NCBI GenBank assembly: GCA_003135995.1
Contig: PNBM01000229.1
Location: forward strand, 480 to 6,283
Reading direction: 5' to 3'
DNA length: 5,804 nucleotides
From: Ignavibacteriota bacterium
GTDB taxonomy: Bacteria; Bacteroidota; Ignavibacteria; Tepidaquicellales; Tepidaquicellaceae
Positions 1 to 5,783 of this stretch are shown piece after piece (the stretch's first letter is position 1; each line of letters starts with the position of its first letter). Position numbers and translations under genes: made by a program. The notes below the pieces were generated by a model. The model searched no databases. It worked only from the letters and a program-made list of their open reading frames with translations, and was not told the DNA's origin.

Positions 1-574
1 AAACTGGGGTTATTTGGTATTAGCTTCACAATATAGAAATGATGATGAATTTGGCGGGTCGGATATAAATGATGTTATCAATTTAATTGACCTCGCTGAT
101 GATTTTGATTTTTGTGATTCAGATAAATTAGGAATGGAAGGCTGGAGCAGGGGCGGGATGATGACTTATCTGGCGCTGACTCTTACCGACAAAATCAGAT
201 GTGCGGTTATAATTTCCGGAATTGCTGATTTGCAAAGAAATTCGAAATCTATCAATATTTTTTCAAATAAATTACTTGAAAAAATCAATTCAAAAGACGA
301 AATTAAAGTAAATGAACAATTAATAAAAAGGTCTGCAGTTCATTTTGTAAATAATATTAGTAAAAATACTTCTGTTCTTTTAATTCACGGTACAAATGAC
401 AAAAAAGTATCATATCTCGATTCTAAGGAAATGTATGAGAAACTAAGATTTTACAATCAAAAAGGGAAATATGAATTAAAATTAATTAATGGCGGTGACC
501 ATTACTTAAAAGATTCAAAAAAAGAAATTTCACTGATGAGGAAAAATTGGTATGATTCGTTTTTGAAATTATAA
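1..574 (+). CDS. S9-family (prolyl oligopeptidase-like) alpha/beta hydrolase, 5'-truncated by window edge
   Basis: This is the C-terminal catalytic half of a serine hydrolase. The frame is open from the window edge (first complete codon at base 2, reading NWGYLVLASQYR), so the true start lies outside; a TTG at 14 is internal. The chain fits the S9 alpha/beta-hydrolase fold. The nucleophile elbow is GWSRGG, with Ser encoded at 146-148. The acid is Asp in LLIHGTNDKKV (398-400), and the catalytic His is in GGDHY (500-502), so the Ser-Asp-His triad is complete and correctly ordered. The FGGSDINDV segment before the elbow is also typical of this group. Family members cleave short peptides or act as esterases; the substrate cannot be told here. 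Because the N-terminus is missing, I cannot say whether there is a signal peptide or beta-propeller domain. It is followed by a 54-nt gap and may be transcribed separately from the bacilliredoxin gene. Confidence 0.9.
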   Translation, partial: NWGYLVLASQYRNDDEFGGSDINDVINLIDLADDFDFCDSDKLGMEGWSRGGMMTYLALTLTDKIRCAVIISGIADLQRNSKSINIFSNKLLEKINSKDEIKVNEQLIKRSAVHFVNNISKNTSVLLIHGTNDKKVSYLDSKEMYEKLRFYNQKGKYELKLINGGDHYLKDSKKEISLMRKNWYDSFLKL

Positions 575-614
575 AGTTTAATGTTATGTTTTATTAAAGA
601 AAGCATTTTATCTT

Positions 615-620
615 TATAAT
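615..620 (+). promoter_or_regulatory. Possible -10 box (TATAAT) just upstream of the bacilliredoxin gene
   Basis: A perfect TATAAT lies 8 nt before the ATG at 629. No convincing -35 box is present at the usual distance (592-597 reads TATTAA). If used, transcription would begin at or next to the start codon and give a nearly leaderless message. The gap is very AT-rich, so a chance match is quite possible. No Bacteroidota-type TAnnTTTG box was found in the gap. Confidence 0.2.
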
Positions 621-628
621 TTAACGTT

Positions 629-1051
629 ATGTACGAAAATATTTTAGTGTATCCTATGAGGGAAGAAGTGATTCGATTAGGATTTAAGGAATTAAAATCT
701 CCCCGGGATGTTAAAGAGTTGATGAATAGCAGGGAAAGTATATTTATTTTTGTTAATTCTGTTTGCGGCTGTGCTGCGAGCAAAGCAAGACCGGGATTAG
801 CGATTGCAATTAAATGGGCTATAAATAATTCGAAATTACCGGATAAATTATATACTGTTTTTGCAGGAGTGGATACAGATTCGGTGAATGAATTAAGGAA
901 ACATTTTAAAGATTATCCTCCATCTTCTCCGCAAATGGGATTAATGAAAAATGGCGAGTTAATCTCATTAATTCAGCGGGATGAAATTGAGAATAAAGAT
1001 GCAGATTCTGTAGCGCAAAAGATTATTAGGGTTTTCGATAAATATTGTTAG
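629..1051 (+). CDS. BrxA/BrxB family bacilliredoxin (YphP/YqiW type)
   Basis: A 140-residue protein, the usual length for this family of small thioredoxin-fold proteins. In Bacillus they remove bacillithiol from oxidised protein cysteines, restoring thiols after oxidative or hypochlorite stress. Diagnostic features are the N-terminal YPMREEVIRLGF segment (8-19), the active site VNSVCGCAASKARP (42-55) with Cys46 and Cys48, the TVFAGVDTDSV strand and turn (about 76-86), YPPSSPQMGL (95-104), and a final Cys140. The CGC motif and the C-terminal Cys match the three conserved cysteines of YphP. ATG 629 is chosen because it gives the family's normal N-terminus; there is no Shine-Dalgarno sequence, only A/T-rich sequence. 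clpC follows after 39 nt, probably on the same message. Its presence suggests the cell makes bacillithiol or a derivative (N-methyl-bacillithiol is reported in green sulfur bacteria), but the thiol is inferred. BrxA and BrxB cannot be told apart from this sequence alone. Confidence 0.93.
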   Translation: MYENILVYPMREEVIRLGFKELKSPRDVKELMNSRESIFIFVNSVCGCAASKARPGLAIAIKWAINNSKLPDKLYTVFAGVDTDSVNELRKHFKDYPPSSPQMGLMKNGELISLIQRDEIENKDADSVAQKIIRVFDKYC

Positions 1052-1090
1052 TAAAATCATTTTTATTATTATTTAGAAACAACAAATAAA

Positions 1091-3607
1091 ATGGATAGTA
1101 ATTTTTCTCAAAGAGTGCAGGAAGTTATAAGATTAAGTCGTGAGGAAGCTTTAAGGCTCGGACACGATTATATAGGTACCGAACATCTTCTTTTAGGAAT
1201 TATCAGGGAAGGTGAAGGGCTTGCAATTAATATATTCAGGAATATCGGAGTTGATCCCCAAAAGATTAAAAAGACAATTGAAGAAACTGTAAAGCAAGCC
1301 GGCGGAACATTAACGGTTGGAAATATACCGTTGACCAAACAAGCTGAAAAAGTTTTAAAAATCACATATCTCGAAGCAAAACTTTTTAAATCAGATGTGA
1401 TTGGTACGGAACATCTGTTATTATCAATTCTGAGGGAAGATGATAATCTTGCCGCCCAGATATTAAGACAATTTAATATTACGTATGACATTGTAAAAAC
1501 TGAACTTGTTAATATTTTGACGGGCAAGCAAAGCTCGATGCAGACATCTCAGAAACCCCAGGCTGAAAAGAAAAATGATAAATCAAAAACTCCGGTTCTT
1601 GATAATTTTGGAAGAGACCTTACAAAACTCGCTTCTGAAGATAAACTTGACCCGATAGTCGGCAGGGAGAAAGAAATTGAACGGGTCGCGCAGGTATTAA
1701 GCAGAAGAAAGAAAAATAACCCGGTACTGATTGGTGAACCGGGAGTTGGTAAGACTGCGATTGCGGAAGGACTTGCCACCAGAATTATTAATAAAAATGT
1801 TTCAAGAATCTTACATAATAAAAGAGTAGTTACGCTTGACCTTGCGGCATTGGTCGCGGGTACAAAATACCGTGGTCAATTCGAAGAAAGAATGAAAGCT
1901 GTAATGAACGAACTCGAAAAATCCAAAGATGTTATATTATTTATCGATGAATTACACACGATTGTTGGTGCGGGTGGTGCAAGCGGTTCGCTCGATGCCT
2001 CGAATATTTTTAAACCGGCACTCGCAAGGGGAGATTTGCAATGCATCGGAGCAACAACTTTAAATGAATACAGGCAGTTCATCGAAAAAGATGGTGCACT
2101 GGACAGGCGTTTTCAAAAAATAATGGTTGACCCGACCAACGTAGAAGAAACAATCCAGATTCTGAAAAACATTAAAAGCAAATATGAAGAACATCACCAG
2201 GTAAGATATTCCGATAAAGGAATCGAAGAAGCTGTCAGGTTAAGTGACAGGTATATTACCGATAGATTTTTACCTGATAAAGCAATCGATGTTCTCGATG
2301 AAGCAGGAGCGAGAGTGCATTTAGCACACATAACCGTTCCCGAAGATATTGTTAAGCTGGAAGCGGATATTGAAAATGTAAGAGTTGAAAAAGTACAGGT
2401 TGTTAAAAATCAGAATTATGAAGAAGCCGCAAAACTTCGTGATAATGAAAAGAAATTATTATCGGATTTAGAGCAGGCAAAATTCAATTGGGATTTGCAA
2501 TCTCAAAGTACTTTTTATGAAGTATCCGAGCAGGACGTAGCGGATGTAGTTGCCATGATGACGGGAATTCCCGTAAATAAAATTGCTGAAGCTGAATCAT
2601 CGAAACTGGTTAAGATGGAAGATTATCTTAAGAAAAATATTATCGGTCAGGATGATGCTATAGAAAAAATTTCCAGGTCTATTCGCCGTGCACGCGCAGG
2701 ATTAAAAGACCCGAACAGACCAATAGGTTCATTTGTATTTTTAGGTCCGACAGGTGTAGGAAAAACCGAACTTGCAAAACAACTTGCAAGATTTTTATTC
2801 GATTCGGACGACGCATTGATTCGTATAGATATGAGCGAATATATGGAAAAATTTAATGTGTCGAGACTCGTCGGAGCTCCTCCGGGATATGTTGGTTACG
2901 AAGAAGGCGGACAGCTTACCGAAAAAGTTCGGAGAAAACCATACAGTGTAGTTCTACTCGATGAAGTCGAAAAAGCTCACCCGGACACATTTAATGTTTT
3001 ATTGCAGGTACTCGATGACGGATTGCTTACCGATAGTCTTGGAAGAAGAGTAGATTTTAAAAATACTATACTCATAATGACGTCGAACATCGGTACAAAG
3101 GATATTAAGCTCGATAAAGTACTCGGATTCGGTGACCTTAAAGATGAAACAAAATATGATAAAATGAAATCATCAATCGATGATGCCGTAAAAAGAGTTT
3201 TCTCACCGGAGTTTTTAAATCGTATTGATGACTTTATAGTATTCAAACAACTTGAAAGAGAAAGTATTCTCAAGATTGTGGATATAGCCATTCACAGATT
3301 GCTTGACAGATTAAAAATTCAGAATATTTCTATCGAAGTATCCAAATCAGCGAAGGAATTTTTATCCGATAAGGGATTTGATTTGAATTATGGTGCACGT
3401 CCCTTGAGAAGAGCAATTCAAAGATTTGTAGAAGACCCTTTAAGCGAAGAAATTCTTAAAGGTAACATAAAAGAAAATAGTAAAATCCGAATTAAATATA
3501 AGAAAGGCACGGAAGAATTAAGTTTTGAAGATGTAACAAAATCAAATTTATCAGAACGAGATTCATCCGAAGATATAGTTGAAGAACCAAAAGAAAAAAA
3601 AGGATAA
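1091..3607 (+). CDS. clpC: ATP-dependent Clp protease ATP-binding subunit ClpC
   Basis: An 838-residue class I Clp/Hsp100 AAA+ unfoldase that feeds proteins to ClpP in the cytoplasm. Two Clp_N repeats (about 3-70 and 79-143) each carry IGTEHLLL; the glutamates, E31 and E107, correspond to those that bind phosphoarginine in Bacillus ClpC. NBD1 has Walker A GEPGVGKT (215-222), pore-loop Tyr260, Walker B ending D286-E287 and arginine residues in DRRF (338-341). A short M-domain follows with a UVR-type coiled coil (about 425-465, NYEEAAKLRD), the mark of ClpC rather than ClpB, whose middle domain is much longer. NBD2 has Walker A GPTGVGKT (552-559), pore-loop Tyr600, D624-E625, the ClpP-docking tripeptide LGF (678-680), R711, and sensor-2 GAR (768-770). 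The charged tail (about 805-838) makes it somewhat longer than the roughly 810-residue Bacillus protein. ATG 1091 gives the standard N-terminus and follows an A-rich stretch with no Shine-Dalgarno sequence. No clpP, mecA, mcsB or ctsR lies in the window. Confidence 0.97.
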   Translation: MDSNFSQRVQEVIRLSREEALRLGHDYIGTEHLLLGIIREGEGLAINIFRNIGVDPQKIKKTIEETVKQAGGTLTVGNIPLTKQAEKVLKITYLEAKLFKSDVIGTEHLLLSILREDDNLAAQILRQFNITYDIVKTELVNILTGKQSSMQTSQKPQAEKKNDKSKTPVLDNFGRDLTKLASEDKLDPIVGREKEIERVAQVLSRRKKNNPVLIGEPGVGKTAIAEGLATRIINKNVSRILHNKRVVTLDLAALVAGTKYRGQFEERMKAVMNELEKSKDVILFIDELHTIVGAGGASGSLDASNIFKPALARGDLQCIGATTLNEYRQFIEKDGALDRRFQKIMVDPTNVEETIQILKNIKSKYEEHHQVRYSDKGIEEAVRLSDRYITDRFLPDKAIDVLDEAGARVHLAHITVPEDIVKLEADIENVRVEKVQVVKNQNYEEAAKLRDNEKKLLSDLEQAKFNWDLQSQSTFYEVSEQDVADVVAMMTGIPVNKIAEAESSKLVKMEDYLKKNIIGQDDAIEKISRSIRRARAGLKDPNRPIGSFVFLGPTGVGKTELAKQLARFLFDSDDALIRIDMSEYMEKFNVSRLVGAPPGYVGYEEGGQLTEKVRRKPYSVVLLDEVEKAHPDTFNVLLQVLDDGLLTDSLGRRVDFKNTILIMTSNIGTKDIKLDKVLGFGDLKDETKYDKMKSSIDDAVKRVFSPEFLNRIDDFIVFKQLERESILKIVDIAIHRLLDRLKIQNISIEVSKSAKEFLSDKGFDLNYGARPLRRAIQRFVEDPLSEEILKGNIKENSKIRIKYKKGTEELSFEDVTKSNLSERDSSEDIVEEPKEKKG
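3600..3604 (+). promoter_or_regulatory. Shine-Dalgarno-like AAGGA inside the end of clpC, before fabH
   Basis: AAGGA overlaps the last clpC codons. It sits 12 nt before the ATG at 3617, which is long, and 9 nt before an adjacent in-frame TTG at 3614. It is the only Shine-Dalgarno-like motif seen ahead of a gene in this window. It could arise by chance from the lysine/glycine codons at the end of clpC. Either start yields almost the same protein (334 or 335 residues). Confidence 0.22.
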
Positions 3608-3616
3608 AATTATTTG

Positions 3617-4621
3617 ATGAAGAATACAGGACCGTTTAACGCTTACATAAGCGCAGTCGGGCATTACTTTCCCGAAAAAGTAATATCCAACCAATTTTAT
3701 GTTAACTACCTCGATACGACAGATGAATGGATTCGAACAAGAACAGGAATTGCCGAGCGGAGATTTGCTGAAGCTGACCAGCCAACATCATTCATGGCAG
3801 TTAAAGCCGCTCAAATGGCACTTGAAAACAGAGGGATGACTCCCGATGAAATCGAATTAATCATCGTCGCAACTGTAAGTCCTGATATGATTTACCCATC
3901 TACAGCCTGCATTGTTCAGGATAAGCTCGGTGCAAAAAATTGCTGGGGATACGACATCCTTGCTGCCTGTTCAGGGTTCATTTTTGCTCTTACAACTGCG
4001 GTGCAATTTATACAAACCGGCGTTCATAAAAATGTTATGGTCATTGGTGCGGATAAAATGTCTATGATGGTTGATATGCAGGACCGTAATACTTGCCTTC
4101 TTTTCGGCGATGCTGCGGCAGCTGTTATTATAGAAGCTACGGATGATAAAAATTCCGGGTTTTTAGATAATATAATGCATATAGACGGGTCAGGTGCAAA
4201 ATTTTTATATCAGCCGGGCGGCGGTAGTTTAAATCCGACAACTTTTGAGACCGTAGAAAAGAGAATGCATTTTGTACATCAGTCCGGTCAGAATGTGTTC
4301 AAAGAAGCAGTAAAAGGTATGGCGGATGTTTCGGTAGAAATAATGAAACGAAATAATCTAAGTTCGGATGACATTGCTTATCTGGTTCCGCATCAGGCAA
4401 ATTTAAGAATCATTCAGGCAACCGCAGACAGGATGGGTGTTTCTATTGATAAGGTTATGGTTAATATTCATAAATACGGAAACACGACTTCTGCTACAAT
4501 CCCTTCCTGTATTTCCGAATACTGGCAGGCAGGGAAAATAAAAAAAGGTGATAATCTTATTCTGACAAGTTTCGGAGCAGGATACACCTGGGGTTCGATA
4601 TTATTAAAATGGGCAATTTAA
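3617..4621 (+). CDS. fabH: beta-ketoacyl-[acyl-carrier-protein] synthase III
   Basis: A 334-residue thiolase-fold condensing enzyme that starts type II fatty acid synthesis by joining an acyl-CoA primer to malonyl-ACP. The catalytic triad is complete: Cys118 in AACSGF (codon 3968-3970), His259 in VPHQAN (4391-4393) and Asn289 in KYGNTTS (4481-4483). Other family signatures are the early TTDEWIRTRTGI segment (35-46), the FGDAAAAVI strand (about 163-171) and the closing FGAGYTWGS (319-327). The TxTGI/ERR segment and full length favour FabH over the related HMG-CoA synthase or PKS-type KASIII. A second, specialised KASIII copy elsewhere in the genome cannot be excluded, since many Bacteroidota carry several. 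ATG 3617 is preferred over the TTG at 3614. The gene begins 9 nt after the clpC stop and in the same frame, so the two are almost surely co-transcribed. The common fabH neighbours plsX, rpmF, fabD and acpP are absent from the visible flanks. Confidence 0.95.
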   Translation: MKNTGPFNAYISAVGHYFPEKVISNQFYVNYLDTTDEWIRTRTGIAERRFAEADQPTSFMAVKAAQMALENRGMTPDEIELIIVATVSPDMIYPSTACIVQDKLGAKNCWGYDILAACSGFIFALTTAVQFIQTGVHKNVMVIGADKMSMMVDMQDRNTCLLFGDAAAAVIIEATDDKNSGFLDNIMHIDGSGAKFLYQPGGGSLNPTTFETVEKRMHFVHQSGQNVFKEAVKGMADVSVEIMKRNNLSSDDIAYLVPHQANLRIIQATADRMGVSIDKVMVNIHKYGNTTSATIPSCISEYWQAGKIKKGDNLILTSFGAGYTWGSILLKWAI

Positions 4622-4687
4622 TTATCTTAAATAATATCATTATTGCCAGGATGTGATACTTTTTGCCTGTAATTGAATATGTGTTTT

Positions 4688-4706
4688 TTCCTTAACGGAA
4701 TTTTTT
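4688..4706 (+). terminator. Weak candidate terminator downstream of fabH
   Basis: TTCC (4688-4691) and GGAA (4697-4700) can form a 4-bp stem around the loop TTAAC, followed at once by six T (4701-4706). The layout is that of an intrinsic terminator 67 nt after the fabH stop, but the stem is short and unstable, so this is tentative. Confidence 0.2.
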
Positions 4707-4752
4707 AACAATTTTTTCGCTTGTAATTTTAGGCTAATAATTTTTTAAATAC

Positions 4753-4791
4753 AGGTATTGTGCTTCTTAATAAATTCAGCAATACCTTTTT
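4753..4791 (+). promoter_or_regulatory. Stem-loop plus T-run in the ispE leader (terminator or attenuator-like)
   Basis: AGGTATTG (4753-4760) and CAATACCT (4780-4787) are perfect 8-bp inverted arms around a 19-nt loop, and the 3' arm runs into five T (4787-4791). The structure ends 12 nt before the ispE ATG. It could be the terminator of the upstream unit, a leader attenuator, or a protein-binding operator. The large loop and only three G-C pairs make it a modest hairpin. No known riboswitch consensus was recognised. Confidence 0.4.
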
Positions 4792-4803
4792 ATATATAAA
4801 AAG
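4786..4803. repeat. 18-bp perfect palindrome abutting the ispE start codon
   Basis: CTTTTTATATATAAAAAG is its own reverse complement over all 18 bases and its last base directly precedes the ATG at 4804. It shares two bases with the 3' arm of the preceding stem-loop. It could be an operator, a -10-like melting region, or a chance product of an AT-rich leader; a hairpin here would occlude the ispE initiation region. Confidence 0.4.
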
Positions 4804-5658
4804 ATGAACATAAAAGCACCCGCTAAAATAAATTTAGGTTTAAAGATAATTAATAAAAGAACGGATGGGTTTCACAACCTTGAAACAATTTTTTATCCTA
4901 TAAAACTTGCAGATGAAATATCATTTGAAATATCCGAGTCAAATAAAAACAATAATTCCGTTTTTTTTAATTCCGATAACAAATTTATTCCTCACGACAG
5001 GAACAATATATGCTTTAAGGTTATTGAAATATTCTTTAAAACATTTCACATAACCAATTTTTATAACATAAAAATATTTTTACGTAAAAATATACCTGTC
5101 GGCGGCGGACTCGGCGGCGGGAGTTCTGATGCCGCAGCAATTTTAAAATACCTGATAAGTTATTTTAAAATTGATATTACGAAATCGAAAAAAGAAATTT
5201 TAAATATTGCATTATCCGTAGGGAGCGATGTTCCTTTCTTCTTAATACATAAACCGTGTTTTGCTTCAGGCAGGGGAGAGAATCTGAGTATATTAAAAGA
5301 TTTCAGCCTTGAAACTTATGATATAATTCTTGTAAATCCGAATCTTCATATTTCAACCAAGTCGGCTTTCGAAGGATTAAATTTTTCGGAAGAAGAAATG
5401 CGTCATTATGATTTGAAAAATGTAACTGTGTTCGATAAATCAACCATACCGCTGCTTGTAAATGATTTTGAAATTAATGTTTTTAATAAAAATCCGGAAC
5501 TTGAAATTATAAAGAAAGAATTAATTGACTTCGGTGCATTATTCGCATCATTAAGCGGAAGCGGAGCCACAATGTTCGGAATTTTTGAAAAGGGCGGTGT
5601 AGCAGAAACTGCATTTAATTATTACAAATCAAAAAATTATTTCACGTTTATATCCTGA
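4804..5658 (+). CDS. ispE: 4-(cytidine 5'-diphospho)-2-C-methyl-D-erythritol kinase (GHMP kinase)
   Basis: A 284-residue GHMP-family kinase, normal length for IspE. It phosphorylates the 2-hydroxyl of CDP-methylerythritol with ATP, the fourth step from DXP in the non-mevalonate (MEP) isoprenoid pathway, in the cytoplasm. The N-terminal APAKINLGL (5-13) carries catalytic Lys8, followed by RTDGFHNLET (19-28). The glycine-rich ATP loop is PVGGGLGGGSSDAAA (98-112). Catalytic Asp142 lies in GSDVPFF (140-146), and SGRGE (155-159) follows. The C-terminal GHMP glycine motif is SLSGSGATMFGIF (249-261). These motifs distinguish it from mevalonate or homoserine kinases. ATG 4804 gives the standard N-terminus; it is preceded by AAAAAG and a palindrome rather than a Shine-Dalgarno sequence. 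The 182-nt gap after fabH suggests separate transcription. No other MEP-pathway gene is in the window, so the gene stands alone here. Confidence 0.96.
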   Translation: MNIKAPAKINLGLKIINKRTDGFHNLETIFYPIKLADEISFEISESNKNNNSVFFNSDNKFIPHDRNNICFKVIEIFFKTFHITNFYNIKIFLRKNIPVGGGLGGGSSDAAAILKYLISYFKIDITKSKKEILNIALSVGSDVPFFLIHKPCFASGRGENLSILKDFSLETYDIILVNPNLHISTKSAFEGLNFSEEEMRHYDLKNVTVFDKSTIPLLVNDFEINVFNKNPELEIIKKELIDFGALFASLSGSGATMFGIFEKGGVAETAFNYYKSKNYFTFIS

Positions 5659-5664
5659 ATAATT

Positions 5665-5710
5665 TTCTCTGCTCAGCATTATCTCTGCTCTTCTCCGTGC
5701 CTACGTGGTA
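5665..5710 (-). repeat. Probable dispersed intergenic repeat of the ACCAC..GGCAC.GAGAA type
   Basis: On the minus strand 5709-5691 reads ACCACGTAGGCACGGAGAA, closely resembling the ACCACAGAGGCACAGAGAA repeat that I recall as scattered between genes in many unrelated bacteria. The flanking part contains TCTCTGCTC twice (5666-5674 and 5682-5690, 16 nt apart on the + strand), as expected from a degenerate, short-period purine-rich unit. It has no coding potential. Family membership rests on remembered pattern; copy number in this genome is unknown. Confidence 0.45.
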
Positions 5711-5713
5711 AAA

Positions 5714-5780
5714 GCTCTTATTTATTTTTTATCCCGACAAGTCGGGATGCAAAGAGCGCATTTTTTATTTTTTATTATTT
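5714..5780. terminator. Hairpin flanked by T-rich tracts downstream of ispE, probable bidirectional terminator or small palindromic repeat
   Basis: ATCCCGAC (5731-5738) and GTCGGGAT (5741-5748) are perfect 8-bp arms around AA, giving a GC-rich hairpin in AT-rich surroundings. Outer arms GCTCTT (5714-5719) and AAGAGC (5752-5757) are also complementary and enclose it, separated by an asymmetric internal loop. Downstream, 5760-5780 is almost all T with a few A; upstream, 5718-5730 is similarly T-rich. It lies 72 nt after the ispE stop. The T-run is not immediately next to the inner stem but does follow the outer stem within a few bases. Small CCCGAC/GTCGGG palindromes also occur as repeats in such genomes, so it may be a repeat used as a terminator. 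Confidence 0.5.
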
Positions 5781-5783
5781 GAA

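Larger units (their letters stand above)
4622..4803 (+). other. AT-rich intergenic region between fabH and ispE
   Basis: This is the longest gap between genes in the window. No credible open reading frame or RNA gene was seen. It holds a weak mini-hairpin with a T-run (4688-4706), a series of T-tracts (4684-4689, 4701-4706, 4712-4717, 4741-4746; three of them as AATTTTTT), a TTGACA-like TTAACA at 4705-4710 with no good -10 box at the right distance, and two overlapping symmetric elements against the ispE start (listed separately). The length and T-tracts suggest that fabH transcription ends here and a new promoter serves ispE, but I cannot place that promoter confidently. Confidence 0.5.

Noticed and set aside
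14..16. TTG as the start codon of the first gene
   Set aside because: The frame continues upstream to the window edge with family-like residues (NWGYL), so the gene is cut off rather than starting here.
596..615. AAAGA/TCTTT hairpin in the hydrolase-bacilliredoxin gap as a terminator
   Set aside because: Short, AT-rich stem with a 10-nt loop and no following T-run.
502..783. Minus-strand open frame of 93 codons spanning the hydrolase-bacilliredoxin junction
   Set aside because: It overlaps two well-supported + strand genes, has no recognisable motif, and looks like a shadow frame.
1052..1090. CIRCE (HrcA) or CtsR operator before clpC
   Set aside because: Neither the TTAGCACTC/GAGTGCTAA pair nor a GGTCAAA-type repeat is present here or in the 575-628 gap.
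1168..3291. Four minus-strand open frames inside clpC (1168-1527, 1549-1779, 1876-2082, 2977-3291)
   Set aside because: All are antisense to conserved ClpC domains, with low-complexity Ser/Leu-rich translations typical of shadows.
3594..3607. Run of eight A before GG at the end of clpC as a programmed frameshift or transcriptional slippage site
   Set aside because: It encodes an ordinary lysine-rich tail, clpC and fabH are already in the same frame, and a slipped frame has no conserved extension.
1091..3607. ClpB or ClpA as the identity of the large AAA+ protein
   Set aside because: The middle domain is short with a UVR-type coil, unlike ClpB; the LGF docking loop and GTEH-bearing N-repeats fit ClpC, and ClpA lacks the UVR coil.
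4630..4644. AATAAT-ATC-ATTATT hairpin just after fabH
   Set aside because: The stem is only A-T pairs with a 3-nt loop and no T-run after it; expected by chance in this composition.
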